Positions 50,684 through 58,467 of a DNA stretch of 64,000 nucleotides are shown here, piece by piece. The notes under the pieces are model-generated. The model was not told where the DNA came from, ran no database searches, and saw nothing but the letters and a program-made list of their open reading frames with translations. This DNA comes from an uncultured Aquimarina sp. (lineage in GTDB: Bacteria; Bacteroidota; Bacteroidia; Flavobacteriales; Flavobacteriaceae), in the NCBI GenBank assembly GCA_947503835.1, contig CANNFM010000011.1, positions 62,001 through 126,000 on the forward strand, read 5' to 3'. The position numbers and the translations under genes are program-made. Each line of letters begins with the position of its first letter. The first letter of the stretch is position 1.

Positions 50684-51541
50684 CTATTCTCTTTTTTTTC
50701 TATCAACTATTACCCAATCTATTAGCATGTATGTATTGCCATTAGGGCCATAATTGCCTGAGGCTCCTTCCATTTGTAGATTTAAGATTATATTCATGTT
50801 TTTATTGACAAAGTTGTTACCTCTATGTTGTGCTTTCCAGACTCCATCAATATAATAGTGGATATCCACATGGTCGCCTTCTTTGGTGATCCAAACTTTG
50901 TAGGTGTGCCATCTGGCAGGATTAGAAACAGTTGTTAAGGTCTCTTCCCAACCCAAATCCCAGGTGTTTTGCCAGCAAACTCTTGATCCTTTATATTCCA
51001 TAATATCACTTTCAGCGTTCCAGGGTCCATCATGAGTTATCCAAAATGCAGGCCATGTTCCATATGATGATGGTGCTTTGATTCGGGCTTCGAGAGACCA
51101 CTCTGGGTAGGTGTCATTTATTTGTATTTTTTGCTTCGCATGAATAGTTCCAGAATGATACCGAATGGGTAGCCATGGATCATGGCTACTATTGCCTTCG
51201 TTCCAATTGATTCTAGAAGCCTTAATGACCAAATACCCACGCCCGGTTTTGTAGATATGATTATGATCATCTTTATTACCATACATACGGGCAGAACCAT
51301 TATGATCACTGCCCCATGGATAAAGATAGTTCCAGGTAGTATTAAAGGTCGTATATGATGTTCCGTTGAATTCATCAGTAAATACATTTTGCCATACACC
51401 AGGGTGAATAGTAGATTTAGCAATTGACCCTTCTTCAGAAGTAGTATCTAGCAGCATAGGAGTTACTTTTTCTTGCTCACAGGAAAACAGAAATATTGTG
51501 GTTATAATTATAAGGAGTTTAGCTGTTTTTTTCATTTTCAT
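50684..51541 (-). CDS. Glycoside hydrolase family 16 lipoprotein
   Basis: A 285-residue lipoprotein with lipobox LFSC (Cys21) and a GH16 jelly-roll domain. The catalytic signature is E177-S-D179-I-M-E182, matching ExDxxE: Glu177 nucleophile, Glu182 acid/base. Upstream WSLEARIKAPSSYGTWPAFW and downstream WHTYKVWITKEGDHVDIHYYIDG are also family-typical. GH16 enzymes cut beta-1,3/1,4 glucans, agar, porphyran or carrageenan; the Arg/Trp pattern does not decide among them for me. Surface display would suit polysaccharide use by a marine bacterium. It lies 129 bp downstream of the metallopeptidase gene. Confidence 0.9.
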   Translation of the reverse strand: MKMKKTAKLLIIITTIFLFSCEQEKVTPMLLDTTSEEGSIAKSTIHPGVWQNVFTDEFNGTSYTTFNTTWNYLYPWGSDHNGSARMYGNKDDHNHIYKTGRGYLVIKASRINWNEGNSSHDPWLPIRYHSGTIHAKQKIQINDTYPEWSLEARIKAPSSYGTWPAFWITHDGPWNAESDIMEYKGSRVCWQNTWDLGWEETLTTVSNPARWHTYKVWITKEGDHVDIHYYIDGVWKAQHRGNNFVNKNMNIILNLQMEGASGNYGPNGNTYMLIDWVIVDRKKRE

Positions 51542-51670
51542 AAATGGAGTTTATAGTAATGATATCATAGAAGGCGCCTGAGAACTATAATTGGGGGTAC
51601 TTTTCAGTACAATGTGATTAAAAGGGTTCAGACGCCTATTATGATAGCCAAAAAGGCAAAATGATTAGTT

Positions 51671-53311
51671 TTATTTCTTAACGATTCTTTTTTCAATTCG
51701 GTTTTTTCCGTTTTTTATACTGACCGTGTAAATTCCTGAAGGTAGATCAGACACTATAACCTTATATTGAGTTCCTTTATACTCTAATTGCTTAACTAAT
51801 TTTCCTGAAAGGTTTCGTATTTGGATCTCACTGTATTTGGCATATACCTTGCCTGTAATTTCAATATTAATTTCGTTGGCTACAGGGTTAGGATACAATT
51901 TTGATTGTATGATTGTGTTTTTTGCATCTGGATCTATGGTGTTTTTCATATTACAATCCATATGCTGATCATATTGATTTTCTTTTGTAATATCACTAGC
52001 ATTTTTAGGCATTCTACTGCGTAAACTTTGCTGATATTGATTCCAAAGAGATTGTACGCCCTCACCAAGTATATTCCTACATGCCGAATCCCAAGACCAA
52101 GTACCATATGTTCTGGCGGCATGATTAAATTTGATAGCAAACTCGGGGTCTTTATTGTCTACCATCCAGTTGATAAAGAATCCAGATGTAGTATAGCCGC
52201 TAGTCCAGCTACCTCCTTGTCTGGGTGAACGACTTGGATGTCGACCGAGAGAAATTCTTACATAATCTGCCAGCCCTTCTATAAAACCATAAAAATCGGT
52301 TCCTTGCTGGTAACCACCAGCATTACGGGGCTCCCATTGATATGCATGGGTACATTCATGCGATAAGATCCCTTCAATATCTTCTTTTACAGCCTGAAGA
52401 TTTCCTCCTTGACTATTATATATATTTTGAATATGACGGACACTAATTTTTATACTTATCTCAGGAGGACTTCCCCATTTTGCAGCAATCCCACCTTCAT
52501 CGCGTAAATACAGATTCAATTTGTTGAAAGTTAGCAGGTTGTCACGGTCGTTGTAGTATATCTTTTTACACACCTCTAGAATAAGTTGTTTAATTGTTTC
52601 CTCTGCATTTGGAAATGCATTCCAAAATATTCGTGAACCATTATGATTTGATGCTTGATCAATAATATTTATGGTAGGATAAGGGAAATTATCCCAATCA
52701 CCAGTATTATTTTTCTTTTCAATTATAAAAGAAGATATGACATCATTAAAACCCTCGTTCCAGAAACAATCGTCTGTACTGTCATATGTTATTGAATTTC
52801 CTGTAAAATTATCTCCATTATACATCGTTATTTGGTGTCCTTGGATGATTTTTAAAGAAGAAGCATCATTGGGTCGCCCGCCTGCAGCCCAAATAGCAGC
52901 GCTATTAAATCGACCTACACCAAATTTGGCATTCCATCCTGTATAACCACAATGCTGGTATAGGGTAGCTACATTCTGGGTTTCTACTTTGATAGATGAT
53001 ATAACATCATTAAATCCTTCATTGACAAAACAATCATCATCACTTGAATATGTAGTTGCGTTACCTGTAAAATTATCTCCACTATACACAGTTATCTGAT
53101 AACCGTCTGCTATTTTTAATGAGGAAGCATCATTTGGAATTCCTCCGGCAGCACGTATTGCGCTACTATTGAAACTACCTGCATCAAATTGAGCATTCCA
53201 GCCACCGAAACCACAATGTTGATATATTGTGACTTGAGCCGTTAGAGAAGAAAAACAAAAAAACAGGAGTACGGCACAAAATAGTGCAACATTATGTTGG
53301 TTAATTTTCAT
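51671..53311 (-). CDS. T9SS-exported metallopeptidase with two beta-gamma-crystallin domains
   Basis: A 546-residue secreted protein. Order: signal peptide (1-26, SSLTAQ); two homologous beta-gamma-crystallin-like domains (about 27-110 and 116-198; each with YQHCGxxGWNA, GDNFTGN and DDCFxNEGFNDVISS); then a basic secretory protein-type peptidase domain with H318-E-C-T-H322 and GFIEGLADYVR supplying the zinc site. The end is a T9SS type A sorting domain (~470-546, LYPNPVANEINIEI, LPSGIYTVSIKNG). The combination of crystallin repeats and a BSP-type peptidase is unusual. It is probably released or anchored at the cell surface. It may be co-transcribed with the GH16 gene. Confidence 0.88.
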   Translation of the reverse strand: MKINQHNVALFCAVLLFFCFSSLTAQVTIYQHCGFGGWNAQFDAGSFNSSAIRAAGGIPNDASSLKIADGYQITVYSGDNFTGNATTYSSDDDCFVNEGFNDVISSIKVETQNVATLYQHCGYTGWNAKFGVGRFNSAAIWAAGGRPNDASSLKIIQGHQITMYNGDNFTGNSITYDSTDDCFWNEGFNDVISSFIIEKKNNTGDWDNFPYPTINIIDQASNHNGSRIFWNAFPNAEETIKQLILEVCKKIYYNDRDNLLTFNKLNLYLRDEGGIAAKWGSPPEISIKISVRHIQNIYNSQGGNLQAVKEDIEGILSHECTHAYQWEPRNAGGYQQGTDFYGFIEGLADYVRISLGRHPSRSPRQGGSWTSGYTTSGFFINWMVDNKDPEFAIKFNHAARTYGTWSWDSACRNILGEGVQSLWNQYQQSLRSRMPKNASDITKENQYDQHMDCNMKNTIDPDAKNTIIQSKLYPNPVANEINIEITGKVYAKYSEIQIRNLSGKLVKQLEYKGTQYKVIVSDLPSGIYTVSIKNGKNRIEKRIVKK

Positions 53312-53668
53312 TGGGTTAGATTTTGAGTTGTGTTATATAAAAGTATATGAATAAAGTGCTCTGTAAAAAGAAATTAGCTGTTTGGAGAAAGATTATAGTT
53401 AAACTACATTAAATTACTGACGGTCAGTATTTTTTGCATGATATGCTATCTTGCTATTACAAATAATTGGGTATACCTATTGTATACTGAAGAAAAATAC
53501 TACAAAAAAATCAGAGGAGAGTTTTGTTGAAATGAAATGATACCGAAATGTATCCGAAATATTTTTTGAAGTATATGTGGGTTTAAATAAAAGAATATTG
53601 TCTAAAGCATAGACGATTTTGAAACCTAATACGATGTATTTAAAGATTTATTTTTAAGTGAAAATAAT
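53312..53668. other. Upstream region of the metallopeptidase gene
   Basis: Contains a perfect 15-bp palindrome TACTGAC-G-GTCAGTA at 53415-53429, about 104 bp before the gene start, shaped like a TetR-family operator. Nothing else recognisable; no -7 box with full consensus was found on the minus strand. Confidence 0.55.
53415..53429. promoter_or_regulatory. TetR-type operator-like palindrome
   Basis: TACTGAC-G-GTCAGTA, perfect dyad symmetry, upstream of the metallopeptidase/GH16 genes. No TetR gene lies in the window. Confidence 0.4.
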
Positions 53669-53839
53669 ATCAAAAAGACCTGAAAATGTTTAGTTACTAT
53701 TGATTTAGCATACTTCCACTGTTGTCGATTGTGAACCAATTACCTTTTTTCACAATTTAATTTTTTTGTTCTCTCGTTTTCGACTGGCCCATGTACTAAA
53801 TGAGAGTCAAGATAACATTAACATTTTCAGGTCTTTTGA
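53669..53839 (-). repeat. Twin structured element, copy B (171 bp)
   Basis: Matches copy A at 50508-50679 with roughly ten differences and one length change. On the minus strand it begins 4 bp after the stop of the 111-residue gene, the same distance as copy A from the GH16 stop. The inverted ends are GACCTGAAAATGTT and AACATTTTCAGGTC, the two arms mutually complementary. Confidence 0.85.
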
Positions 53840-53843
53840 TCAA

Positions 53844-54179
53844 TTATGCGGCAAGTTCATTCTTACTCACCAGCTGATTGCCTATGACCAGTGTTCCCCA
53901 CTTTAAACTGGTATCAAATTGTATTGATATAGGACTTTGATTTCTAAGGATATCCAGGATATTTTGTAATCCCGATTCATGTAAATATATATTTAATGTT
54001 CCGTTACTGTGTTGGATGTTTTGAGGCAGTACATTGCCATTTTTGATAATGCCCAAGTATCCAAGATATTTCGAGTTTTTTCCATACAAATGTACATAAC
54101 CCATTTGGTGGCCCCCACCTTTAGCATAATCACTAAGGATTATAATATTGTACGCTGTTATTTTATGAGTAATAACCAT
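53844..54179 (-). CDS. Small protein of unknown function
   Basis: A 111-residue protein without signal peptide, rich in beta-strand pattern (YNIIILSDYAKGGGHQMGYVHLYG, YLGYLGIIKNGNVLP, SPISIQFDTSLKWGTLVIGN). I do not recognise the family; it may be a compact beta-sandwich. It shares with the GH16 gene a ~171-bp 3' element at the same spacing. It is monocistronic, 160 bp from the PAP2 gene upstream. Confidence 0.65.
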   Translation of the reverse strand: MVITHKITAYNIIILSDYAKGGGHQMGYVHLYGKNSKYLGYLGIIKNGNVLPQNIQHSNGTLNIYLHESGLQNILDILRNQSPISIQFDTSLKWGTLVIGNQLVSKNELAA

Positions 54180-54339
54180 TATTATTAATTTTTATGGTTG
54201 TTATCTTTTGATGTATTGTTAGTATCAAATGTAAGGCATACTATACTGTCATAAAAGAGGGAAAACACGCAATTTTACGTGGGGGTATTTCCCCTGATTA
54301 GCGTATAATTTGTAATTTTAGAAGGTAAATAAACGTAGT

Positions 54340-55110
54340 TTATAAAGTTTTAGAAAAATAAAAACCTAATCCACTATCATCACTATACTGTGGAGCAAAA
54401 GCAATTCCATTCATTTTTTTAAACGGATTCCAGGCTATTAGATGATCAAGATGATATACAAGTTTTGTTGCCAGGATTCCTATTCCTGCTCCGACAAGAA
54501 CATCAGAAAGATAATGCATATTATTAGCCAATCGCAGACTAGCGGTTGTGACTGCAAATACATACCCACTATACGCCAAAACAGGGCTTGTATCTTTAAA
54601 TTCTTCAAATAAAACAGTTGCGGTTGTAAAGGCCGTGGTTGTGTGACCAGATGGAAATGAATTAGCATGATCAGAGCCACCAGGTCTATATTTATGAACT
54701 TCTTTCTTTAAAAGTGTTGTCGTTCCATTACTTATTATAGAGGACAGTATAAGATTTTTGGTTTGATCAAACCAGTGATTTTTTGATTGTACTCCCAGAA
54801 TATCAGCCGCATACATCTCAACAACCGGGGCATATCTTGTATAATCATCAATTCCAGAATAAAAATCATTGCCTACTGCATTTCTAATGTTTTTTTGAAG
54901 AGATTTTTCAAAAGTACTTGTGGATAGTAGAATTCCGGCGGTAATTAATGTTACAGGGAGAATTCTTTGAGTTAATAAGTCTTTTTCGGGCTTAAACTCT
55001 GTTTTTTCGAATTTGATAAATTGACGATTAGTATCCGGGGCCTCTGTATACTGGGCCTTAGCGGTATTGAAATATAAACATATCAATACCAGACATAGTA
55101 GTATTCTCAT
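54340..55110 (-). CDS. PAP2 family phosphatase
   Basis: A 256-residue protein with a signal peptide or first helix (1-19) and the three PAP2 motifs: KKEVHKYRPGG, SFPSGHTTTAF, and LRLANNMHYLSDVLVG with the catalytic His. It dephosphorylates lipid phosphates such as undecaprenyl pyrophosphate or phosphatidic acid at the periplasmic face. The N-terminal 60 residues resemble other flavobacterial PAP2 proteins. It is divergent from guaB. Confidence 0.9.
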   Translation of the reverse strand: MRILLCLVLICLYFNTAKAQYTEAPDTNRQFIKFEKTEFKPEKDLLTQRILPVTLITAGILLSTSTFEKSLQKNIRNAVGNDFYSGIDDYTRYAPVVEMYAADILGVQSKNHWFDQTKNLILSSIISNGTTTLLKKEVHKYRPGGSDHANSFPSGHTTTAFTTATVLFEEFKDTSPVLAYSGYVFAVTTASLRLANNMHYLSDVLVGAGIGILATKLVYHLDHLIAWNPFKKMNGIAFAPQYSDDSGLGFYFSKTL

Positions 55111-55424
55111 AGCATATTTTATTTTGGGGTTATAGTAGTTTGGGGCTACTAATTATGAAATATAACGGATAGTTATTAAAATATTGTTAAAATTTCATGT
55201 TTTGTTAATAAATAATTAACATTTGTTGTTAAAAATTATAATTCACTAGATTTTGCATATTTCCATAAAGGTTTTACCGTAGTTTTTTGGGTTAAAACAA
55301 GAGTATTATTCCATGCATTTGGTGGTATTCTTCAAGATTAATATTCATTATCAAAATAAAATCATATCACTAAAATTTTCTTTAAAAAAGATGTATATTT
55401 GCACGCAATTATATTTTAATTGCC
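55111..55424. other. Divergent intergenic region PAP2/guaB
   Basis: AT-rich; holds the guaB -7 box. A short direct repeat around TTTGTTAATAAATAATTAAC/ATTTGTTGTTAA (55200-55232) is the only other pattern. No PAP2 promoter was found with confidence. Confidence 0.5.
55394..55401 (+). promoter_or_regulatory. -7 box for guaB
   Basis: TATATTTG, full consensus, 23 bp before the ATG at 55425; the -33 position holds only TTT. Confidence 0.55.
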
Positions 55425-56900
55425 ATGACAGCACACGAGTCCAAAATCGTTGGAGAAGGTTTAACCTATGACGACGTCCTTTTAGTCCCTGCATTTTCTG
55501 AAGTGTTACCTAGAGATGTAAGTATACAGACTAAATTCACAAAAAATATTACACTTAACGTTCCTATTGTCTCAGCGGCAATGGATACTGTTACAGAAAG
55601 CCGAATGGCAATTGCTATGGCTCAAGAAGGAGGTATTGGTGTTTTGCACAAAAATATGACCATCGAGGAGCAAGCTATTAAAGTACGTAAGGTAAAACGA
55701 GCTGAGAGCGGTATGATTATCGACCCTGTTACTCTTCCAAGAGATGCTAAGGTGGTTGATGCAAAAAATAATATGCGTGAGCATAGTATTGGAGGTATCC
55801 CTATTGTTGATGATGGTCATAAGTTGATAGGCATTGTAACCAATAGAGATCTTCGTTTTGAGAAAAACGATGAACGTCCGATTTCTGAAGTAATGACCAG
55901 TAAAAATTTGGTTACCGTAGGAGAGGGGACATCATTACAACAAGCCGAGGTAATCCTTCAGGAAAATAAGATAGAAAAACTCCCGGTAGTAGATAAAGAT
56001 AATATCCTAGTAGGATTAATTACGTTTAGAGATATCACTAAGCTTACCTTGAAGCCGATGGCAAGCAAGGATAATTTAGGTCGTCTTCGTGTAGCTGCGG
56101 CTATTGGTGTTACCGGTGATGCTGTAGATCGAGCAGAAGCGTTGGTCGGTGCGGGAGTAGATGCTATAGTTATTGATACGGCACATGGGCACACTAAAGG
56201 TGTTGTTGCTATTTTAAAAGAAGTAAAAACTAAGTTTCCAACATTAGAAGTAGTTGTAGGTAATATTGCTACTGCTGATGCCGCAAAATACTTGATAGAA
56301 GCTGGAGCTGATGCTGTTAAAGTGGGTATTGGTCCAGGATCAATTTGTACTACACGAGTAGTTGCAGGAGTAGGATTTCCTCAGTTTTCTGCTGTATTAG
56401 AAGTGGCTAATGCAATAAAAGATTCTGGAGTCCCCGTAATAGCAGATGGAGGAATTCGATATACCGGAGATATTCCTAAAGCTTTAGCCGCGGGAGCAGA
56501 TACTGTGATGCTGGGATCTTTATTGGCAGGAACTAAAGAATCCCCTGGGGAAACTATTATTTATGAAGGCCGTAAGTTTAAGAGTTATAGAGGTATGGGG
56601 TCTGTAGAAGCTATGAAAAAAGGTTCTAAAGACAGATATTTTCAGGATGTAGAGGATGATATCAAAAAATTAGTGCCCGAAGGTATTGTCGGAAGAGTAC
56701 CTTATAAAGGAGATTTAATAGAGAGTATACATCAGTTTATTGGAGGACTACGTGCAGGAATGGGGTATTGTGGAGCAAAAGATATAGTTGCACTAAAAGA
56801 AAAAGCACGTTTTGTGAAAATTACTTCCAGTGGTATTCAAGAAAGCCACCCTCATAATGTTACTATTACTAAGGAGTCTCCAAATTATAGCAGACGATAA
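55425..56900 (+). CDS. guaB: IMP dehydrogenase
   Basis: A 491-residue IMPDH. It oxidises IMP to XMP with NAD, the committed step of GMP synthesis. Barrel start GLTYDDVLLVPAFSEVLPRDV; two CBS domains in residues ~95-205 (MREHSIGGIPIVDD, NKIEKLPVVDKDN); the catalytic Cys loop GPGSICTTRVVAGVG; NAD/IMP contacts ADGGIRYTGDI and MLGSLLAGT; flap GMGSVEAM and C-terminal GRVPYKG. All are intact. A bidirectional terminator follows at 56934. Confidence 0.98.
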   Translation: MTAHESKIVGEGLTYDDVLLVPAFSEVLPRDVSIQTKFTKNITLNVPIVSAAMDTVTESRMAIAMAQEGGIGVLHKNMTIEEQAIKVRKVKRAESGMIIDPVTLPRDAKVVDAKNNMREHSIGGIPIVDDGHKLIGIVTNRDLRFEKNDERPISEVMTSKNLVTVGEGTSLQQAEVILQENKIEKLPVVDKDNILVGLITFRDITKLTLKPMASKDNLGRLRVAAAIGVTGDAVDRAEALVGAGVDAIVIDTAHGHTKGVVAILKEVKTKFPTLEVVVGNIATADAAKYLIEAGADAVKVGIGPGSICTTRVVAGVGFPQFSAVLEVANAIKDSGVPVIADGGIRYTGDIPKALAAGADTVMLGSLLAGTKESPGETIIYEGRKFKSYRGMGSVEAMKKGSKDRYFQDVEDDIKKLVPEGIVGRVPYKGDLIESIHQFIGGLRAGMGYCGAKDIVALKEKARFVKITSSGIQESHPHNVTITKESPNYSRR

Positions 56901-56933
56901 TTATTAGTTGTTTTATTGACTATACATCATAAT

Positions 56934-56966
56934 AAACCCCATATATCATTGATATATGGGGTTTTA
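56934..56966. terminator. Bidirectional terminator between guaB and ompH
   Basis: AAACCCCATATAT with ATATATGGGGTTT around CATTG, flanked by A and T runs. Confidence 0.85.
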
Positions 56967-56986
56967 ATTTTGCAATAGGTTCTTGA

Positions 56987-57502
56987 TTATTTACCTTCTT
57001 CTATTTTGATTCCTAATTTGTTCATAACCGTTTTGGTTAAGTCAAAATTAGGATCAACATATGCCAAGCCACTTGTGGTGATCGTAAATACTTGCGTATA
57101 TTTTTCGGCTTTAGCAACTTCTTCTAGTGCTTTGCCAATTTTTTGATATAGTGGTTGTAGTAATCTATTTTGTTCTATTTGTACTAATTGTGAACCGTTT
57201 TGACGAAATTTTGTAATATCATTTTCAAGACCAATGATTTCTTCTTGCTTTGTTTTTTTCATAGGATCTGTAAAAGAAGCTACCTTTTCCTGGTATTCTT
57301 TAACCTTGGATTGATAATCATCTACTTTTACTTTTAAATCACCTTCAAGTTTAGCATTGTAGGCTTTTAAATCTTCCTGAACTTGGGTTAATTCTGGCAT
57401 TTTTGAAAGGATATATTCGGTGTCAATTGTTCCGGTTTTAGATTGGGCGCTTAACTGTAAACTTGCAACTAATACTAAAATTGATACTATTATTTTCTTC
57501 AT
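56987..57502 (-). CDS. OmpH/Skp-family periplasmic chaperone
   Basis: A 171-residue OmpH-like protein: signal peptide (1-20, LQLSAQ), then IDTEYILSKMPELTQVQEDLKAYNAKLE leading into a long coiled-coil hairpin and the C-terminal YTQVFTITTSGLAYVDPNFDLT. Skp-like trimers hold unfolded outer-membrane proteins in the periplasm, matching the SurA-like genes nearby. A minus-strand -7 box (57537-57544, TATATTTG) lies 35 bp before the start. Confidence 0.92.
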   Translation of the reverse strand: MKKIIVSILVLVASLQLSAQSKTGTIDTEYILSKMPELTQVQEDLKAYNAKLEGDLKVKVDDYQSKVKEYQEKVASFTDPMKKTKQEEIIGLENDITKFRQNGSQLVQIEQNRLLQPLYQKIGKALEEVAKAEKYTQVFTITTSGLAYVDPNFDLTKTVMNKLGIKIEEGK

Positions 57503-57536
57503 TTTAAATTTTTATTTACTGATTTTTAAATTTTTG

Positions 57537-57544
57537 CAAATATA
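57537..57544 (-). promoter_or_regulatory. -7 box for the OmpH gene
   Basis: TATATTTG read on the minus strand (plus-strand CAAATATA). No spaced -33 TTG was seen. Confidence 0.45.
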
Positions 57545-57590
57545 TAAGGTCTTAGTCAATATCTGTGCCATTCCCTTTTTTTTTGAACAC

Positions 57591-57845
57591 TTATTCTTCA
57601 TAGAGCGAACCACGATGTGGTTTTAAAGCATCTCTTACAGGTTTCATTTCAGAGTCTGCAACCACCATATATGCTATACTGTGTGCCTCATTTAAATCTT
57701 GATAGCCTGTAATATTGAGTGATAATTTTTCTATCGAAATATATTCTTTGAGATGAATTTCATGATGTTGTGCCGTTTTGCTGGCTACAGGGCCTCTAAA
57801 ATCCCAAATTAATTTTAACTTTCTTTCCATTTTTGTTCTATGCAT
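57591..57845 (-). CDS. Small conserved protein of unknown function
   Basis: An 84-residue cytoplasmic protein (KLIWDFRGPVASKTAQHHEIHLKEYI, AHSIAYMVVADSEMKPVRDALKPHRG). His residues cluster in the middle and at the end; I recall similar small proteins in flavobacteria but no function. It starts at ATG 57845, overlapping the SRPBCC stop by 8 bp, or at ATG 57830, which leaves a 7-bp gap. Either way it is coupled to the SRPBCC gene, so the two likely act together. Confidence 0.7.
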   Translation of the reverse strand: MHRTKMERKLKLIWDFRGPVASKTAQHHEIHLKEYISIEKLSLNITGYQDLNEAHSIAYMVVADSEMKPVRDALKPHRGSLYEE

Positions 57846-58299
57846 TTTGATTTTCTAATACGCTTTTGCCTTCTTCAGCAAATGCTTTAAAATCCATCAT
57901 ATAGGTTAGGGATTGTTTTTTAAAAGCACCAGGCATGAAAAACCCCATAACCTTCATAAAACCATTAAACTTAAATTCGTTTTTAGACACCCATTTTGTG
58001 TTTCCGTTAGGTAATTCTTCGAAATAATTTTCCTGAATATTATACACATTCTTGGCATCAAATGTAAGATGTATTGCATCGGGTAGATCCAGCATAGTGA
58101 TGGTTTCAATCATTTCAAATTCCCTTTTGCCTATTTTATACGTTAATTTTGATGTAGCTCCAGTTTTTCCCTTTGCTCCACTCAGGTGCTCCATACTTAT
58201 AAAACCTTTTTGCCAATGCTTCATGTTCTCTTCACTGTCAAACTTTTTAACTACTTCATTTCTAGGTGATTTTATTTCAATATCTAGCGTATATTCCAT
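57838..58299 (-). CDS. SRPBCC family protein
   Basis: A 153-residue helix-grip protein: VEIKSPRNEVVKKFDSEENMKHWQKGFISMEH-type N-terminus, KGKTGATSKLTYKIGKREFEMIETI, and a C-terminal helix LTYMMDFKAFAEEGKSVLEN. It likely binds a hydrophobic ligand. It differs from the SRPBCC protein of the ECF42 regulon and has no ECF promoter. Confidence 0.82.
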   Translation of the reverse strand: MEYTLDIEIKSPRNEVVKKFDSEENMKHWQKGFISMEHLSGAKGKTGATSKLTYKIGKREFEMIETITMLDLPDAIHLTFDAKNVYNIQENYFEELPNGNTKWVSKNEFKFNGFMKVMGFFMPGAFKKQSLTYMMDFKAFAEEGKSVLENQNA

Positions 58300-58407
58300 T
58301 ATTTGAATTTTTGTTTGTTAGGTTGCAAAATATATACAATATACGCAGATCAACAAAATTTTAAAAGCAAATACTATACATGTCATTTAGTTCGTTAGGA
58401 AAGGTAC

Positions 58408-58437
58408 TTGTAAAACATCTTAATATTGTTATTTTTG
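58408..58437 (+). promoter_or_regulatory. Promoter of the folding-factor operon, TTG-N19-TATTTTTG
   Basis: TTG at 58408-58410 and TATTTTTG at 58430-58437 with 19-bp spacing, a full match, 30 bp before the ATG at 58468. Confidence 0.75.
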
Positions 58438-58467
58438 TCCGGTTTAGGGACTTTATCATAAAAAATT

